Below are positions 1 through 8,216 of a stretch of DNA of 64,000 nt, one piece after another. Under the pieces are notes generated by a model. That model saw only the letters and a program-made list of their open reading frames with translations. It had not been told where the DNA came from and made no database searches. A program made the translations under genes and the position numbers. This DNA comes from Gammaproteobacteria bacterium. Lineage in GTDB: Bacteria > Pseudomonadota > Gammaproteobacteria > Legionellales > Legionellaceae. The DNA is taken from NCBI GenBank assembly GCA_026399205.1, contig JAPLRL010000045.1:84710-148709 (forward strand), in the 5' to 3' direction. The stretch's first letter is position 1. Each line of letters opens with the position of its first letter.

Positions 1-813
1 TTAACCTTAGGGGGCGTAATATTCGGATTGAGCTTAGGCGTTGGTCTCATTCTCATGGCACTGGTCATCCTATTACAACTGAGTTTATTAGCTAAAGTTT
101 TGGATTTACCTTTTTTAAAACCACCAAAAACCATCCAACATCAAATCGAAGAGCGCGTTTTGTTAAAACAAATTGCGTCACTCATGGAAACACGCTATTT
201 TTACCGCGCTTGTCAAAACAACACGGTATCTCAAGACGACCATCAGGCATTAGTCGACATGATTGCTAGCCGAGCCAAACTCATCGAGCAACACGCTGCA
301 AAATTAGAAAAAACAAGACAATCTAACAGGCTCTCTATTTTTCGGTTCATCGCTATTACCTCTTTTGCTCTATCCAGTTTATGTGCCGGATTCTCATCAG
401 GCTATTTTTTTGTCGATGCATTAGCCCTATGCTTTCCTTTTTTTGTTCCCATATGGTTACCGATTGTCGTTGGGTTATTGGCAGGGATATCCGTACTGGC
501 CATCTTTTGGGACAGCCAAAAAAAGGAGGTATCACAAATGGTCGAATGGGCTTGTAATTGTAATAAAAGCTGGATTGAAGACATGACTCAGGATATCATT
601 TTACCCGAAACTGATGTTACGATGGCAGCATTGGCTAATCACATAAAAATAGCATCACTATCCGGTGAAGAACAGGCCGCTTATCGGCAATTGGAGGAGA
701 TGGCTCCGCGCTCAGAGAGAGCAAGACGAGCTTTAAGACTATTTCAAACCAAGGATGAACCCCATGACCGCACACACGGTATATCGCAAAGATTACACCC
801 CGTTTCCGTTTGA
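1..813 (+). CDS. Membrane protein of unknown function (5' end outside window)
   Basis: The reading frame is open from base 1, so the true start probably lies upstream; the first start-like codon inside is TTG at 28. Visible are a hydrophobic N-terminal stretch (about residues 1-22 from that codon), a charged helical region, two further membrane segments (about residues 105-160) and a charged C-terminal tail rich in Glu and Arg. I do not recognise the family. The 3' end overlaps pepN by about 50 bp in another frame, so the two are probably cotranscribed. Function unknown; presumably an inner-membrane protein with a cytoplasmic tail. Confidence 0.6.
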   Translation, partial: LTLGGVIFGLSLGVGLILMALVILLQLSLLAKVLDLPFLKPPKTIQHQIEERVLLKQIASLMETRYFYRACQNNTVSQDDHQALVDMIASRAKLIEQHAAKLEKTRQSNRLSIFRFIAITSFALSSLCAGFSSGYFFVDALALCFPFFVPIWLPIVVGLLAGISVLAIFWDSQKKEVSQMVEWACNCNKSWIEDMTQDIILPETDVTMAALANHIKIASLSGEEQAAYRQLEEMAPRSERARRALRLFQTKDEPHDRTHGISQRLHPVSV

Positions 814-3340
814 ACTCAATTACGTTCACCTCTGCTTTGATTTACATGACCATGAAACTTTTGTAGAAGCAGAGCTCTCTTTCCAAAGAAAAGACAAAGG
901 TGCACTCCATTTATATGGCGATAGTTTAGAGTTGATTTCAATTGAATTAGAGGGTCGTCCATTATCTGAGAATGAGTACAAACACGTTGGAATGGATTTA
1001 ATCATCGAGCAAGTCCCTGATCAATTCGTTCTCAAAATCAAAACGAAAATATTCCCCCACCTGAATACCCATCTATCCGGTTTATATCAAACCAATCAGT
1101 TGTTTTGCACACAATGCGAAGCAGAGGGCTTTAGGCGAATCATGTACTTTCCTGACCGCCCTGATGTGTTGACCGTGTATACGACTCGAATTCAAGCGAA
1201 TAAAATAGCTTTTCCTATCTTGCTATCCAATGGTAATTTGCAAGAAACAGGCGCATTGCCAGACGGCCGGCACTGGGCGCAGTGGCACGATCCCTTTAAA
1301 AAACCTTCTTATTTATTTGCATTATTGGCAGGCGATCTGGCCTTGGTCAAAGAAACATTTACCACTTGCTCTGGTCGCGTCATTAATCTCCATTTGTATG
1401 TCGAACACGGTCAAACAGATAAATGTGCTCATGCCTTGGCTTCGCTACAACACGCCATGCGCTGGGATGAAGAACACTACGGCCGCGAATATGATTTAGA
1501 TACATATATGATCGTCGCGGTGAGTGACTTTAACATGGGTGCTATGGAAAATAAGGGCTTAAATATTTTTAATGCAAAATATATTTTAGCCAGCCCCAAT
1601 ACGGCAACAGACACTGACTATACCAGCGTCGAAGATGTCGTTGGGCATGAATACTTTCATAATTGGTCGGGCAACCGCGTGACCTGCCGAGATTGGTTTC
1701 AGCTCAGTTTAAAAGAAGGCCTCACGGTCTTTCGTGAGCATGCTTTTTCGGGTGATCGCTACGCAAAAGCGGTAAAACGCATTGCCAATGTAAAGCTCCT
1801 CCGTCAAGTCCAATTTCCTGAAGATGCAGGACCTTTGGCACATCCTGTTCGCCCAGACTCTTATGAAGAAATTAACAACTTTTATACGGCGACAATCTAT
1901 GACAAAGGATCTGAAGTCATCCGCATGCAGCATACGATATTGGGTGCAGCAGGGTTCCGTCAGGGCATGGATTTATACTTCGATAAGCATGATGGAAAAG
2001 CTGTCACCATTGATGATTTTGTGGCTGCAATGGAAACCGCAAACCACATCGATTTAAGCCAGTTTAAACGCTGGTATAGCCAAGCGGGAACGCCAGAAGT
2101 CCGTGTGGTCAGACAAGATGAACCCGGAAAACTAACCCTCACCTTCACGCAATCTTGTCGAGCAACACCTGAATCGAAAAGCAAAGAGCCCTTTCATATT
2201 CCCATTCAAATCGCAGCGTTCACCCAAGATGGCAAGCGCCTAACATTAGCAACGCCCTGCCTAGAACTCAAAAAAGAAACGCAATCCTTTGAATTCACCG
2301 ATCTCCCTGATGGCGTTGTGTTCTCATTACTTCGTGATTTTTCTGCGCCCATTAAATTACACTATCAGCAATCTCTCGCCGATCTCCTTGTTTTATTACA
2401 ATTTGAGACCGACGGATTTGCCAAATGGGAGGCAGCACTTCAGCTTGCCTTACGTACGCTAACAGACTGGATAACTCATCAAAAAATCACACCCTTACCA
2501 GCCTCTATTGGACAAGCCTATTTGCATGTATTAGAAGACGACACCATCGATATGGCGTTACGTGCTGAGTTATTAACCCCACCGTCGTTCGAGGAAGTGG
2601 CCGCTTGCTTTAATGAAGTCGATGTCGACAGCATTGAAGATGCACGCGAGGCTTATCGAAAAGCCTTAGTGAATGTCATTGCAGACAGTGCGCTGAAAAC
2701 GGTCGAGACACTATGGCTGGCAGAAACCCATACCATGGAGCCGATTGCATTTGCGCGGCGAAGATTAAGAAACCTGTGTTTAGCCTTACTCTGTAAAACA
2801 GGATCAAAAGAAGCCTGGACCCATTGTTTACGTCAATTTAAAGAAGCAAAAACCATGACGGATGAACTTGCCGCACTCACCCTACTGGCTCAACATCCTG
2901 ATGCCACCTTGCGCCAAGATGCACTCGAGCGTTTTTATCAACGCTGGGGCAACGAAGCCTTGGTGCTCGACAAATGGTTTTCAGCCCAAGCCGCGGCCGA
3001 TCATCCTGCCGTATTGCAACAGATCAGAGCGCTACTGCTCCATCCCAAATTTAACATGACCAACCCCAACAAAGTGCGCGCAGTGATCGGCGCATTTACA
3101 GCGGTTAACCCACGGTATTTTCATGCATTGGATGGGAGTGGTTATGCGTTGCTCACTGAGGTTGTATCCACTTTAGATAAAATTAACCCCCAAGTTGCTG
3201 CAAGGTTGATCACGCCGTTTACACGCTTTCAACGCTATGAACCCCAGCGTCGTGCCTTAATGAAAGCACAGTTAGAGCATCTTGCGAATCTAGATTTATC
3301 AAAAGATTTACGTGAGATTGTGACGAAGACATTGAAATAG
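764..3340 (+). CDS. pepN: Aminopeptidase N (M1 family zinc metallopeptidase)
   Basis: Cytoplasmic aminopeptidase that removes N-terminal residues from peptides. At 858 aa it is close to the E. coli enzyme (870). The substrate-recognition motif GAMEN is present, followed by the zinc site HEYFHNW with the downstream Glu in LKEGLTVFRE (HExxH-x18-E). Strong similarity to PepN runs from the N-terminal beta domain (CTQCEAEGFR) to the C-terminal helical domain. I prefer the ATG at 764 over the one at 755 because AAGGA at 751-755 is then 8 bases away. The gene starts inside the end of the preceding membrane-protein frame. It is followed by a large palindromic repeat that may end transcription. Confidence 0.96.
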   Translation: MTAHTVYRKDYTPFPFELNYVHLCFDLHDHETFVEAELSFQRKDKGALHLYGDSLELISIELEGRPLSENEYKHVGMDLIIEQVPDQFVLKIKTKIFPHLNTHLSGLYQTNQLFCTQCEAEGFRRIMYFPDRPDVLTVYTTRIQANKIAFPILLSNGNLQETGALPDGRHWAQWHDPFKKPSYLFALLAGDLALVKETFTTCSGRVINLHLYVEHGQTDKCAHALASLQHAMRWDEEHYGREYDLDTYMIVAVSDFNMGAMENKGLNIFNAKYILASPNTATDTDYTSVEDVVGHEYFHNWSGNRVTCRDWFQLSLKEGLTVFREHAFSGDRYAKAVKRIANVKLLRQVQFPEDAGPLAHPVRPDSYEEINNFYTATIYDKGSEVIRMQHTILGAAGFRQGMDLYFDKHDGKAVTIDDFVAAMETANHIDLSQFKRWYSQAGTPEVRVVRQDEPGKLTLTFTQSCRATPESKSKEPFHIPIQIAAFTQDGKRLTLATPCLELKKETQSFEFTDLPDGVVFSLLRDFSAPIKLHYQQSLADLLVLLQFETDGFAKWEAALQLALRTLTDWITHQKITPLPASIGQAYLHVLEDDTIDMALRAELLTPPSFEEVAACFNEVDVDSIEDAREAYRKALVNVIADSALKTVETLWLAETHTMEPIAFARRRLRNLCLALLCKTGSKEAWTHCLRQFKEAKTMTDELAALTLLAQHPDATLRQDALERFYQRWGNEALVLDKWFSAQAAADHPAVLQQIRALLLHPKFNMTNPNKVRAVIGAFTAVNPRYFHALDGSGYALLTEVVSTLDKINPQVAARLITPFTRFQRYEPQRRALMKAQLEHLANLDLSKDLREIVTKTLK

Positions 3341-3367
3341 TAGGCAACGTCTCTAAGGCTTTAATAC

Positions 3368-3541
3368 ACTCCGATCAGTCCCCTCTCCCGCGCACGAACC
3401 CCTCATAAGACTCATATCTTGAACGCGGGGGAGGGTTAGGGAGGGGGTTTATAACGCGGTTTGCCCCCTCCCCAACCCTCCCCCGCGAAAGACATCAATA
3501 TACTGTTCAAACTTCTAGCGCGGGAGAGGGGGTATTCGAGC
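3368..3541. repeat. Family E palindromic repeat, full copy E1
   Basis: A G/C-rich inverted repeat between pepN and the patatin gene. Its outer ends read CCCCTCTCCCGCG and CGCGGGAGAGGGG, with an inner pair built on CTCCCCCGC. Related copies lie at 62091-62509 (inverted and interrupted) and at 63882 to the window end. It sits between convergent genes and could form a terminator hairpin for both. Confidence 0.85.
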
Positions 3542-3552
3542 GTATTAAGGGT

Positions 3553-3574
3553 GTTCAACCTTAGCCCAACCTAC
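3553..3574. repeat. Family D short palindrome, degenerate copy D3
   Basis: A 22-bp sequence matching, with changes in one half, the GTTGGGCC/GGCCCAAC palindrome at 12245 and 21206. Read on the minus strand it begins GTAGGTTGGGC, and its TAG is the in-frame stop codon of the patatin-like gene. Confidence 0.6.
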
Positions 3575-4686
3575 CGCCCCGTAAAAAACTCAATAATATC
3601 GGCCTTTTTCTCCATGCCATCCTTATAACCCAGCTCGAGCAGTTCTTTTGCAAACGCGGGTTCAAATAATAAGAAACTCAGTAAGTCGCCTGAGTGGCTT
3701 TTCGCACCTAATAAATTCAGCATAAAACGCAACAACGTTGGCATAGTTTTATATTGAGATTGTGCGATTGCTGCAACATCTTTACTCGGGCGTAAATATA
3801 AGGTTTTAATCGGTCGCCAAGGTGAGTAACGCTTTTTCCATAAAGACAATAAGCGTGCAATGTCATTCATCCGATTGACCATCTCGATATCTCTATCCAG
3901 GTTATCTAAAAACAATCCACTCAACATACTACCGAGCACATTTGCAAATCCAATTCCCTCTTTATAGGACAAATGAGTATGAGAAAAATCTGCAACCGGA
4001 CGTGTGCCAATAATAAGAACTCGCTCGGCTTGAAAACGAATCGCACCACGCAGTGGAGAAACCAATCCCATACTGCCATCCCCAAAATGCAGGCCATCTA
4101 TTTTTACCGTTGGGAAAAAAAACGGCAATGCGCTGGAGGCAAGAATATGTTCCATGGACAGATGAGCGCGTTGACTGACGTGCCGTGGATATTGCCAATC
4201 TTCAAAAATAGGCAAATGATATTGATAAAACGAAATGCTTTGCTGGGTTTCATAACAATGGCTAATGATTTCAAACGCATCAAGCGTGCCATTATCAATA
4301 TGCGACTGAATCGTATTGAAATGGACGTGTTCATTGATGAATGCCTGCAAAGGTCGACTATCTAACAAATGACTTGCCTGACTATGCTTAACCACCGCGT
4401 GGCTGATATTCGACATCAGGGATTTACTTAACCCATAATTGCTCGCATCAAAAATACTATGTGAAGAAATATCACGCCAAAGCGTTTCTAATTTTTCTGT
4501 GCCTTTGGCAAAGTCATGCGCGCTTTCGGCAAGAATAGCCGCATTGATACTCCCAATACTCACCCCTGAAATAATTTCAAAGGGCAGTGATTTGGCCTCT
4601 AAAATATGTTGAATCGCCTTTAAAACACCAACCTGATAGGCCCCTCTGGCACCGCCGCCCGCTAGATATAGTGCTATTTTTGCCAT
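3571..4686 (-). CDS. Patatin-like phospholipase
   Basis: A 371-aa serine acyl hydrolase of the patatin family, expected to cleave fatty acyl chains from phospholipids. The oxyanion motif GGGARGAYQVGV is at residues 10-21, the nucleophile elbow GVSIG at 41-45 (Ser43), and the second dyad residue is the Asp of FGDGSM at about residue 204. There is no signal peptide, so it is cytosolic or exported by another route. Patatin-like proteins are common both as housekeeping RssA-type enzymes and as secreted effectors in Legionellales; the sequence alone does not decide. The stop codon TAG lies inside the family D repeat at 3553-3574. Confidence 0.9.
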   Translation of the reverse strand: MAKIALYLAGGGARGAYQVGVLKAIQHILEAKSLPFEIISGVSIGSINAAILAESAHDFAKGTEKLETLWRDISSHSIFDASNYGLSKSLMSNISHAVVKHSQASHLLDSRPLQAFINEHVHFNTIQSHIDNGTLDAFEIISHCYETQQSISFYQYHLPIFEDWQYPRHVSQRAHLSMEHILASSALPFFFPTVKIDGLHFGDGSMGLVSPLRGAIRFQAERVLIIGTRPVADFSHTHLSYKEGIGFANVLGSMLSGLFLDNLDRDIEMVNRMNDIARLLSLWKKRYSPWRPIKTLYLRPSKDVAAIAQSQYKTMPTLLRFMLNLLGAKSHSGDLLSFLLFEPAFAKELLELGYKDGMEKKADIIEFFTGR

Positions 4687-4745
4687 GAGCCCATTAACAT
4701 TGAATCAACCAGTGATCTTTAAAGCTTACATGAAGTTTGAGCAGA

Positions 4746-5660
4746 TTACGAGGGCTGTAACTGGGTGATGAGTGCTGCGACCTCTTGCTGAGCTGTCTTT
4801 TTAGGCGGTTTCATAAAACCCTGAGTCATATAACCGGCGCCAACCCCTGCGGCCAATGAAGCTGATACTACGCTGACAGAAGCGCTCGATCCTGCCGCAA
4901 CCCCTGAAAGCATCCCGGCGACCCCTAGCCACGCTCCTGCAACCAACCCAATCCCAAACCCAATCGCGGCAATCAAAAATGTGATCACGGCTACAACCAT
5001 CAATAAGATCACCATTTTTTTGAAAGAAGCGTATCGCTCACCTAAAATCGTCTTGCAATTTTGATGAAATACATAGATCGTGCGCCCCCCTCGTTCCAAG
5101 AGATCCAATTCACCCTGAATTTTTCGCCGCATCGTCCAGGGTAAATACGCAATCGCGTCTACCAATTCTTTTCTGACCTTTTGATAAAGAATTTTGCATT
5201 GTCTCAGTGGGGCTTTAAGTTCATCCTGCACTAAGAAATAACAAACCCCCTGCAGTTGCTCCATCCCCTCGCCCGTCATAACTGACGTGCGAATGGGATG
5301 ACCCAGGCCTAATTGGAATGAACACGCCTCTAACACCTGATAGTGCGTTGCAGCATCTGGTAAATCAGCTTTAGTCCCCACTAAACAAATCAAGGTATTT
5401 TTTTTAGAAAACTCAGGGTGTCGATAGATCGCTTGAATGTCTGATTCAATCACCGCAAGATCCACGGGCTCACCTAGATCAACACAATAAAATATCACCC
5501 TAGGTCCTGCCTGCTTAGAAAGCGCACCCCGATGCAAGACAAGCGACACGGGTGTGTTCTGCGGTGTTATCCGAAACAGCAAGGGATGTGTACCAAATAA
5601 TTCAGTTTTTCCGCTATTCGCTTTGCCTTGTATGAATACATGAATGACGTCTTTTGGCAT
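4746..5660 (-). CDS. Small GTPase-like protein with C-terminal membrane segments
   Basis: A 304-aa protein. The N-terminus has a P-loop, GKANSGKT at residues 12-19, and a base-recognition motif TKAD in the expected place (LVGTKADLP), so the first 170 residues look like a Ras/Arf-type G domain. A short basic linker follows, then two long hydrophobic, glycine/alanine-rich segments (about residues 215-285) that would anchor it in a membrane. I do not recognise a named family. A tail-anchored GTPase could act in trafficking or be an effector; this is inference. The gene stands alone, leftward, upstream of the patatin gene. Confidence 0.65.
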   Translation of the reverse strand: MPKDVIHVFIQGKANSGKTELFGTHPLLFRITPQNTPVSLVLHRGALSKQAGPRVIFYCVDLGEPVDLAVIESDIQAIYRHPEFSKKNTLICLVGTKADLPDAATHYQVLEACSFQLGLGHPIRTSVMTGEGMEQLQGVCYFLVQDELKAPLRQCKILYQKVRKELVDAIAYLPWTMRRKIQGELDLLERGGRTIYVFHQNCKTILGERYASFKKMVILLMVVAVITFLIAAIGFGIGLVAGAWLGVAGMLSGVAAGSSASVSVVSASLAAGVGAGYMTQGFMKPPKKTAQQEVAALITQLQPS

Positions 5661-5737
5661 AGGGTAGGGATACCGTTAAGCTTAATTTGATTTATTATAC
5701 ACCAAGTGGTTTGTAATTGAAACAATAACGCCCCTCG

Positions 5738-5839
5738 TCGTAACTCCCCACGTCATCCTGAGCGCCAGCGAAGGATCTCCTGCTAATTAGCACATTGCTA
5801 GCTAGGGGGGATCCTTCGCTGGCGCTCAGGATGACGTGT
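5738..5839. repeat. Family A palindromic repeat, copy A1
   Basis: A hairpin-forming element with arms CGTCATCCTGAGCGCCAGCG and its complement around a short unpaired centre (5751-5836). The 102 bp from 5738 to 5839 are identical to 62331-62432. It lies between thyA and the GTPase gene and could terminate thyA transcription. Confidence 0.9.
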
Positions 5840-5850
5840 CCCTAGTCAAG

Positions 5851-6645
5851 TCACACCGCAATCGGCGCTTTAATCAGCGGATGCGACACATAATCAATAA
5901 ATTGAAAACAATCAAAATCATAGTCAAACAAACTATCCGGTTGACGAGTCAATTGCAGCTTCGGTAAAGGATAAGGCGAGCGTGACAATTGCAACTGGGC
6001 TTGCTCAAAATGATTGGAGTACAGATGGCAGTCTCCTCCTGTCCAAATGAATTCCGCCGGTTCTAATCCACACTGCTGCGCAACCATGCAAGTGAGTAAT
6101 GCGTAGGACGCGATATTAAATGGCACGCCTAAAAAAACATCTGCGGAACGTTGATAAAGCTGGCAAGACAGGCGTCCATTAGCAACATAAAATTGAAACA
6201 AAACATGACAGGGCATCAATGCCATTTTTGAGAGCTCGGCTACATTCCAACTGCTGACAATCAGTCGCCGCGAGTTAGGAGAGCGTTTTATTTCGTCTAC
6301 AACCAAACTCAATTGATCAATAGATCCACCATCTGGCGTGGGCCAACTACGCCATTGTTTCCCATACACAGGACCTAACTCTCCTGAGGCATCAGCCCAT
6401 TCGTTCCATATGCGCACACCGTTTTCCTGCAAATACGCAACATTGGTGTCCCCTTTCAAAAACCACAATAATTCATGAATCACACTTTTCAAATGAATTT
6501 TTTTCGTGGTCACCAATGGAAAGCTTTTTGCTAAATCAAAACGCATTTGATAGCCAAACACAGAGCGCGTGCCGGTTGAGGTTCGATCTGTTTTATCAAC
6601 CCCAGATGACAAAATATGACTCAGTAACGCCAAATACGTTTTCAT
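5851..6645 (-). CDS. thyA: Thymidylate synthase
   Basis: Converts dUMP to dTMP using methylene-tetrahydrofolate. The start is taken at the ATG at 6645 (protein [10 protein letters not shown]). It is preceded by GGAGG 5 bases upstream and overlaps the lgt stop codon as ATGA; this gives 264 aa, the same length as E. coli ThyA. Conserved parts include RTGTGT-like [12 protein letters not shown], the WNEWAD region, the active-site cysteine in [14 protein letters not shown], and the nucleotide-binding [16 protein letters not shown]. The lgt-thyA pairing is the same as in E. coli. Translation is probably coupled to lgt. Confidence 0.98.
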   Translation of the reverse strand: MKTYLALLSHILSSGVDKTDRTSTGTRSVFGYQMRFDLAKSFPLVTTKKIHLKSVIHELLWFLKGDTNVAYLQENGVRIWNEWADASGELGPVYGKQWRSWPTPDGGSIDQLSLVVDEIKRSPNSRRLIVSSWNVAELSKMALMPCHVLFQFYVANGRLSCQLYQRSADVFLGVPFNIASYALLTCMVAQQCGLEPAEFIWTGGDCHLYSNHFEQAQLQLSRSPYPLPKLQLTRQPDSLFDYDFDCFQFIDYVSHPLIKAPIAV

Positions 6646-7412
6646 GTTTTCCTCCAAAACAAATAACAGCCTACCATCAATAAGGGGAGAGACAACAACT
6701 GTCCCATGGTTAACCAGCCAAATGCAATGAACCCTAATTGTGGATCAGGCTGACGAAAACATTCGTTGATCCCTCGGCAAACCGCATATCCCATCAAAAA
6801 AACGCCCGTTATCTTTCCAGGTTTTCGGGGAGATGACGCATAGATCCACACCAAGAAAAATAACACAACCCCTTCTAACCCCATCGCATATAGTTGTGAA
6901 GGATGTCTAGGTAGACCATCTGAATGAGGAAAGCGCATGGCCCATGGCACATCCGTCACACGTCCCCACAATTCTGCATTAATAAAATTACCTAATCGAC
7001 CTAGACCCAGACCCAGCGGCACCAATGGCGCAGTAAAATCAGCCACGGACAAAAAAGAACGTTTGTGTTTTTTTGAAAAAAAATACAATGCGGCCGCAAC
7101 GCCCAAAAGTCCACCATGAAACGACATCCCGCCTTCCCAAATACGCAATAAACTAAGCGGATCACTCAGCCAACGTCCTTGGTTATAAAACAACATATAC
7201 CCTAACCGCCCGCCAAGAATCACCCCAACGGCCGCATAAAAAATTAAATCTTCGATTTCTGACGGGGACCAGGTTAAATGATAACGTTTCGCCCTCAAAC
7301 GAGCCAACCCCCACGCCAGCATGAACCCTAACAAATACATAATGCCATACCAATGAATTTTCAGTGGCCCTAACTGTAATGCAACAGGATGAAATGCTGG
7401 ATATTGAATCAC
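6642..7412 (-). CDS. lgt: Prolipoprotein diacylglyceryl transferase
   Basis: Inner-membrane enzyme that transfers diacylglycerol from phosphatidylglycerol to the lipobox cysteine of prolipoproteins. At 256 aa it is a little shorter than the E. coli enzyme. The family signature [18 protein letters not shown] is visible near the middle, and there are about seven hydrophobic segments. It overlaps the genes on both sides by 4 bp (ATGA with thyA downstream and with the TauE gene upstream), so the four genes ptsP-tauE-lgt-thyA look like one operon. A lipoprotein substrate is encoded at 62582 in this window. Confidence 0.97.
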   Translation of the reverse strand: MIQYPAFHPVALQLGPLKIHWYGIMYLLGFMLAWGLARLRAKRYHLTWSPSEIEDLIFYAAVGVILGGRLGYMLFYNQGRWLSDPLSLLRIWEGGMSFHGGLLGVAAALYFFSKKHKRSFLSVADFTAPLVPLGLGLGRLGNFINAELWGRVTDVPWAMRFPHSDGLPRHPSQLYAMGLEGVVLFFLVWIYASSPRKPGKITGVFLMGYAVCRGINECFRQPDPQLGFIAFGWLTMGQLLSLPLLMVGCYLFWRKT

Positions 7413-8215
7413 AAAAATAATCCTACGCTAGTCACTAATAAAATGCCAACAAACAGATAGCGCGTCAGCTGAATGGGCAATTGATAGCTCAACTTCGCGC
7501 CCAATGGTGCAAACAGCATGCTAGACAACGCCACCCACATCACCGCCGGCCAGTAAATATACCCTGTTGCATAATGAGTCGTCACTGCCTCATTTCTAGA
7601 CAAGATAAACGTCGCCGTCCCAATCCACGCTACGGTCAATGTGCACAAAGAGGAAACAGGGACAATTCGTCGTGGCTCAATACCGCAATACGTTAAATAA
7701 GGGATAATCAACACGCTCCCGCCTATCCCTAATAACCCCGATTGCACGCCAATAAAAAACGTCACCAAACGACCCACCCAATCGGACGGAAAAGACACCT
7801 CTTTTTGCACAATAGATTCTTTATGCATCACCATTTTATAAGCAATAAACAACAAAAAAAAGGCAAATAAAATCCTGAGCCATCCCGTCGGCAACTGCGT
7901 CGCCATTAAAACACCAAAAACAGTGCCTAATACAATACCCAACCACAATCGCTGGTACACCCACCACAAAATCGGCTCGAGGCGATAATGTGCAAGCACC
8001 GCAGCGAACGACGTGAATAACATGACCGCAAGCGAACTACCCGCCGCCATATGCATTGATATTGCGTCGGGAATACCAGGTTCCATTTCAAAAATAAACA
8101 AAAGCGCGGGCACCACAATAATGCCCCCGCCAATCCCAAGCACCCCGGACAATATCCCGGTCAGCGCGCCAGCTAATATATAAAGCACATCTTGAAATTG
8201 AAAGGCAAATACCAC
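7409..8215 (-). CDS. TauE/SafE family membrane transporter
   Basis: A 268-aa polytopic inner-membrane protein with about eight hydrophobic segments. The duplicated family motifs are GVLGIGGGIIVVPAL and GLLGIGGSVLIIPYL. The family exports sulfite, sulfoacetate and related organosulfur anions; the substrate here is unknown. The longer possible start at 8269 would overlap ptsP by 53 bp. I prefer the GTG at 8215, which has GGGGAG 8 bases upstream and begins just after the ptsP stop codon. It overlaps lgt by 4 bp. Confidence 0.88.
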   Translation of the reverse strand: MVFAFQFQDVLYILAGALTGILSGVLGIGGGIIVVPALLFIFEMEPGIPDAISMHMAAGSSLAVMLFTSFAAVLAHYRLEPILWWVYQRLWLGIVLGTVFGVLMATQLPTGWLRILFAFFLLFIAYKMVMHKESIVQKEVSFPSDWVGRLVTFFIGVQSGLLGIGGSVLIIPYLTYCGIEPRRIVPVSSLCTLTVAWIGTATFILSRNEAVTTHYATGYIYWPAVMWVALSSMLFAPLGAKLSYQLPIQLTRYLFVGILLVTSVGLFL

Positions 8216-8216
8216 G

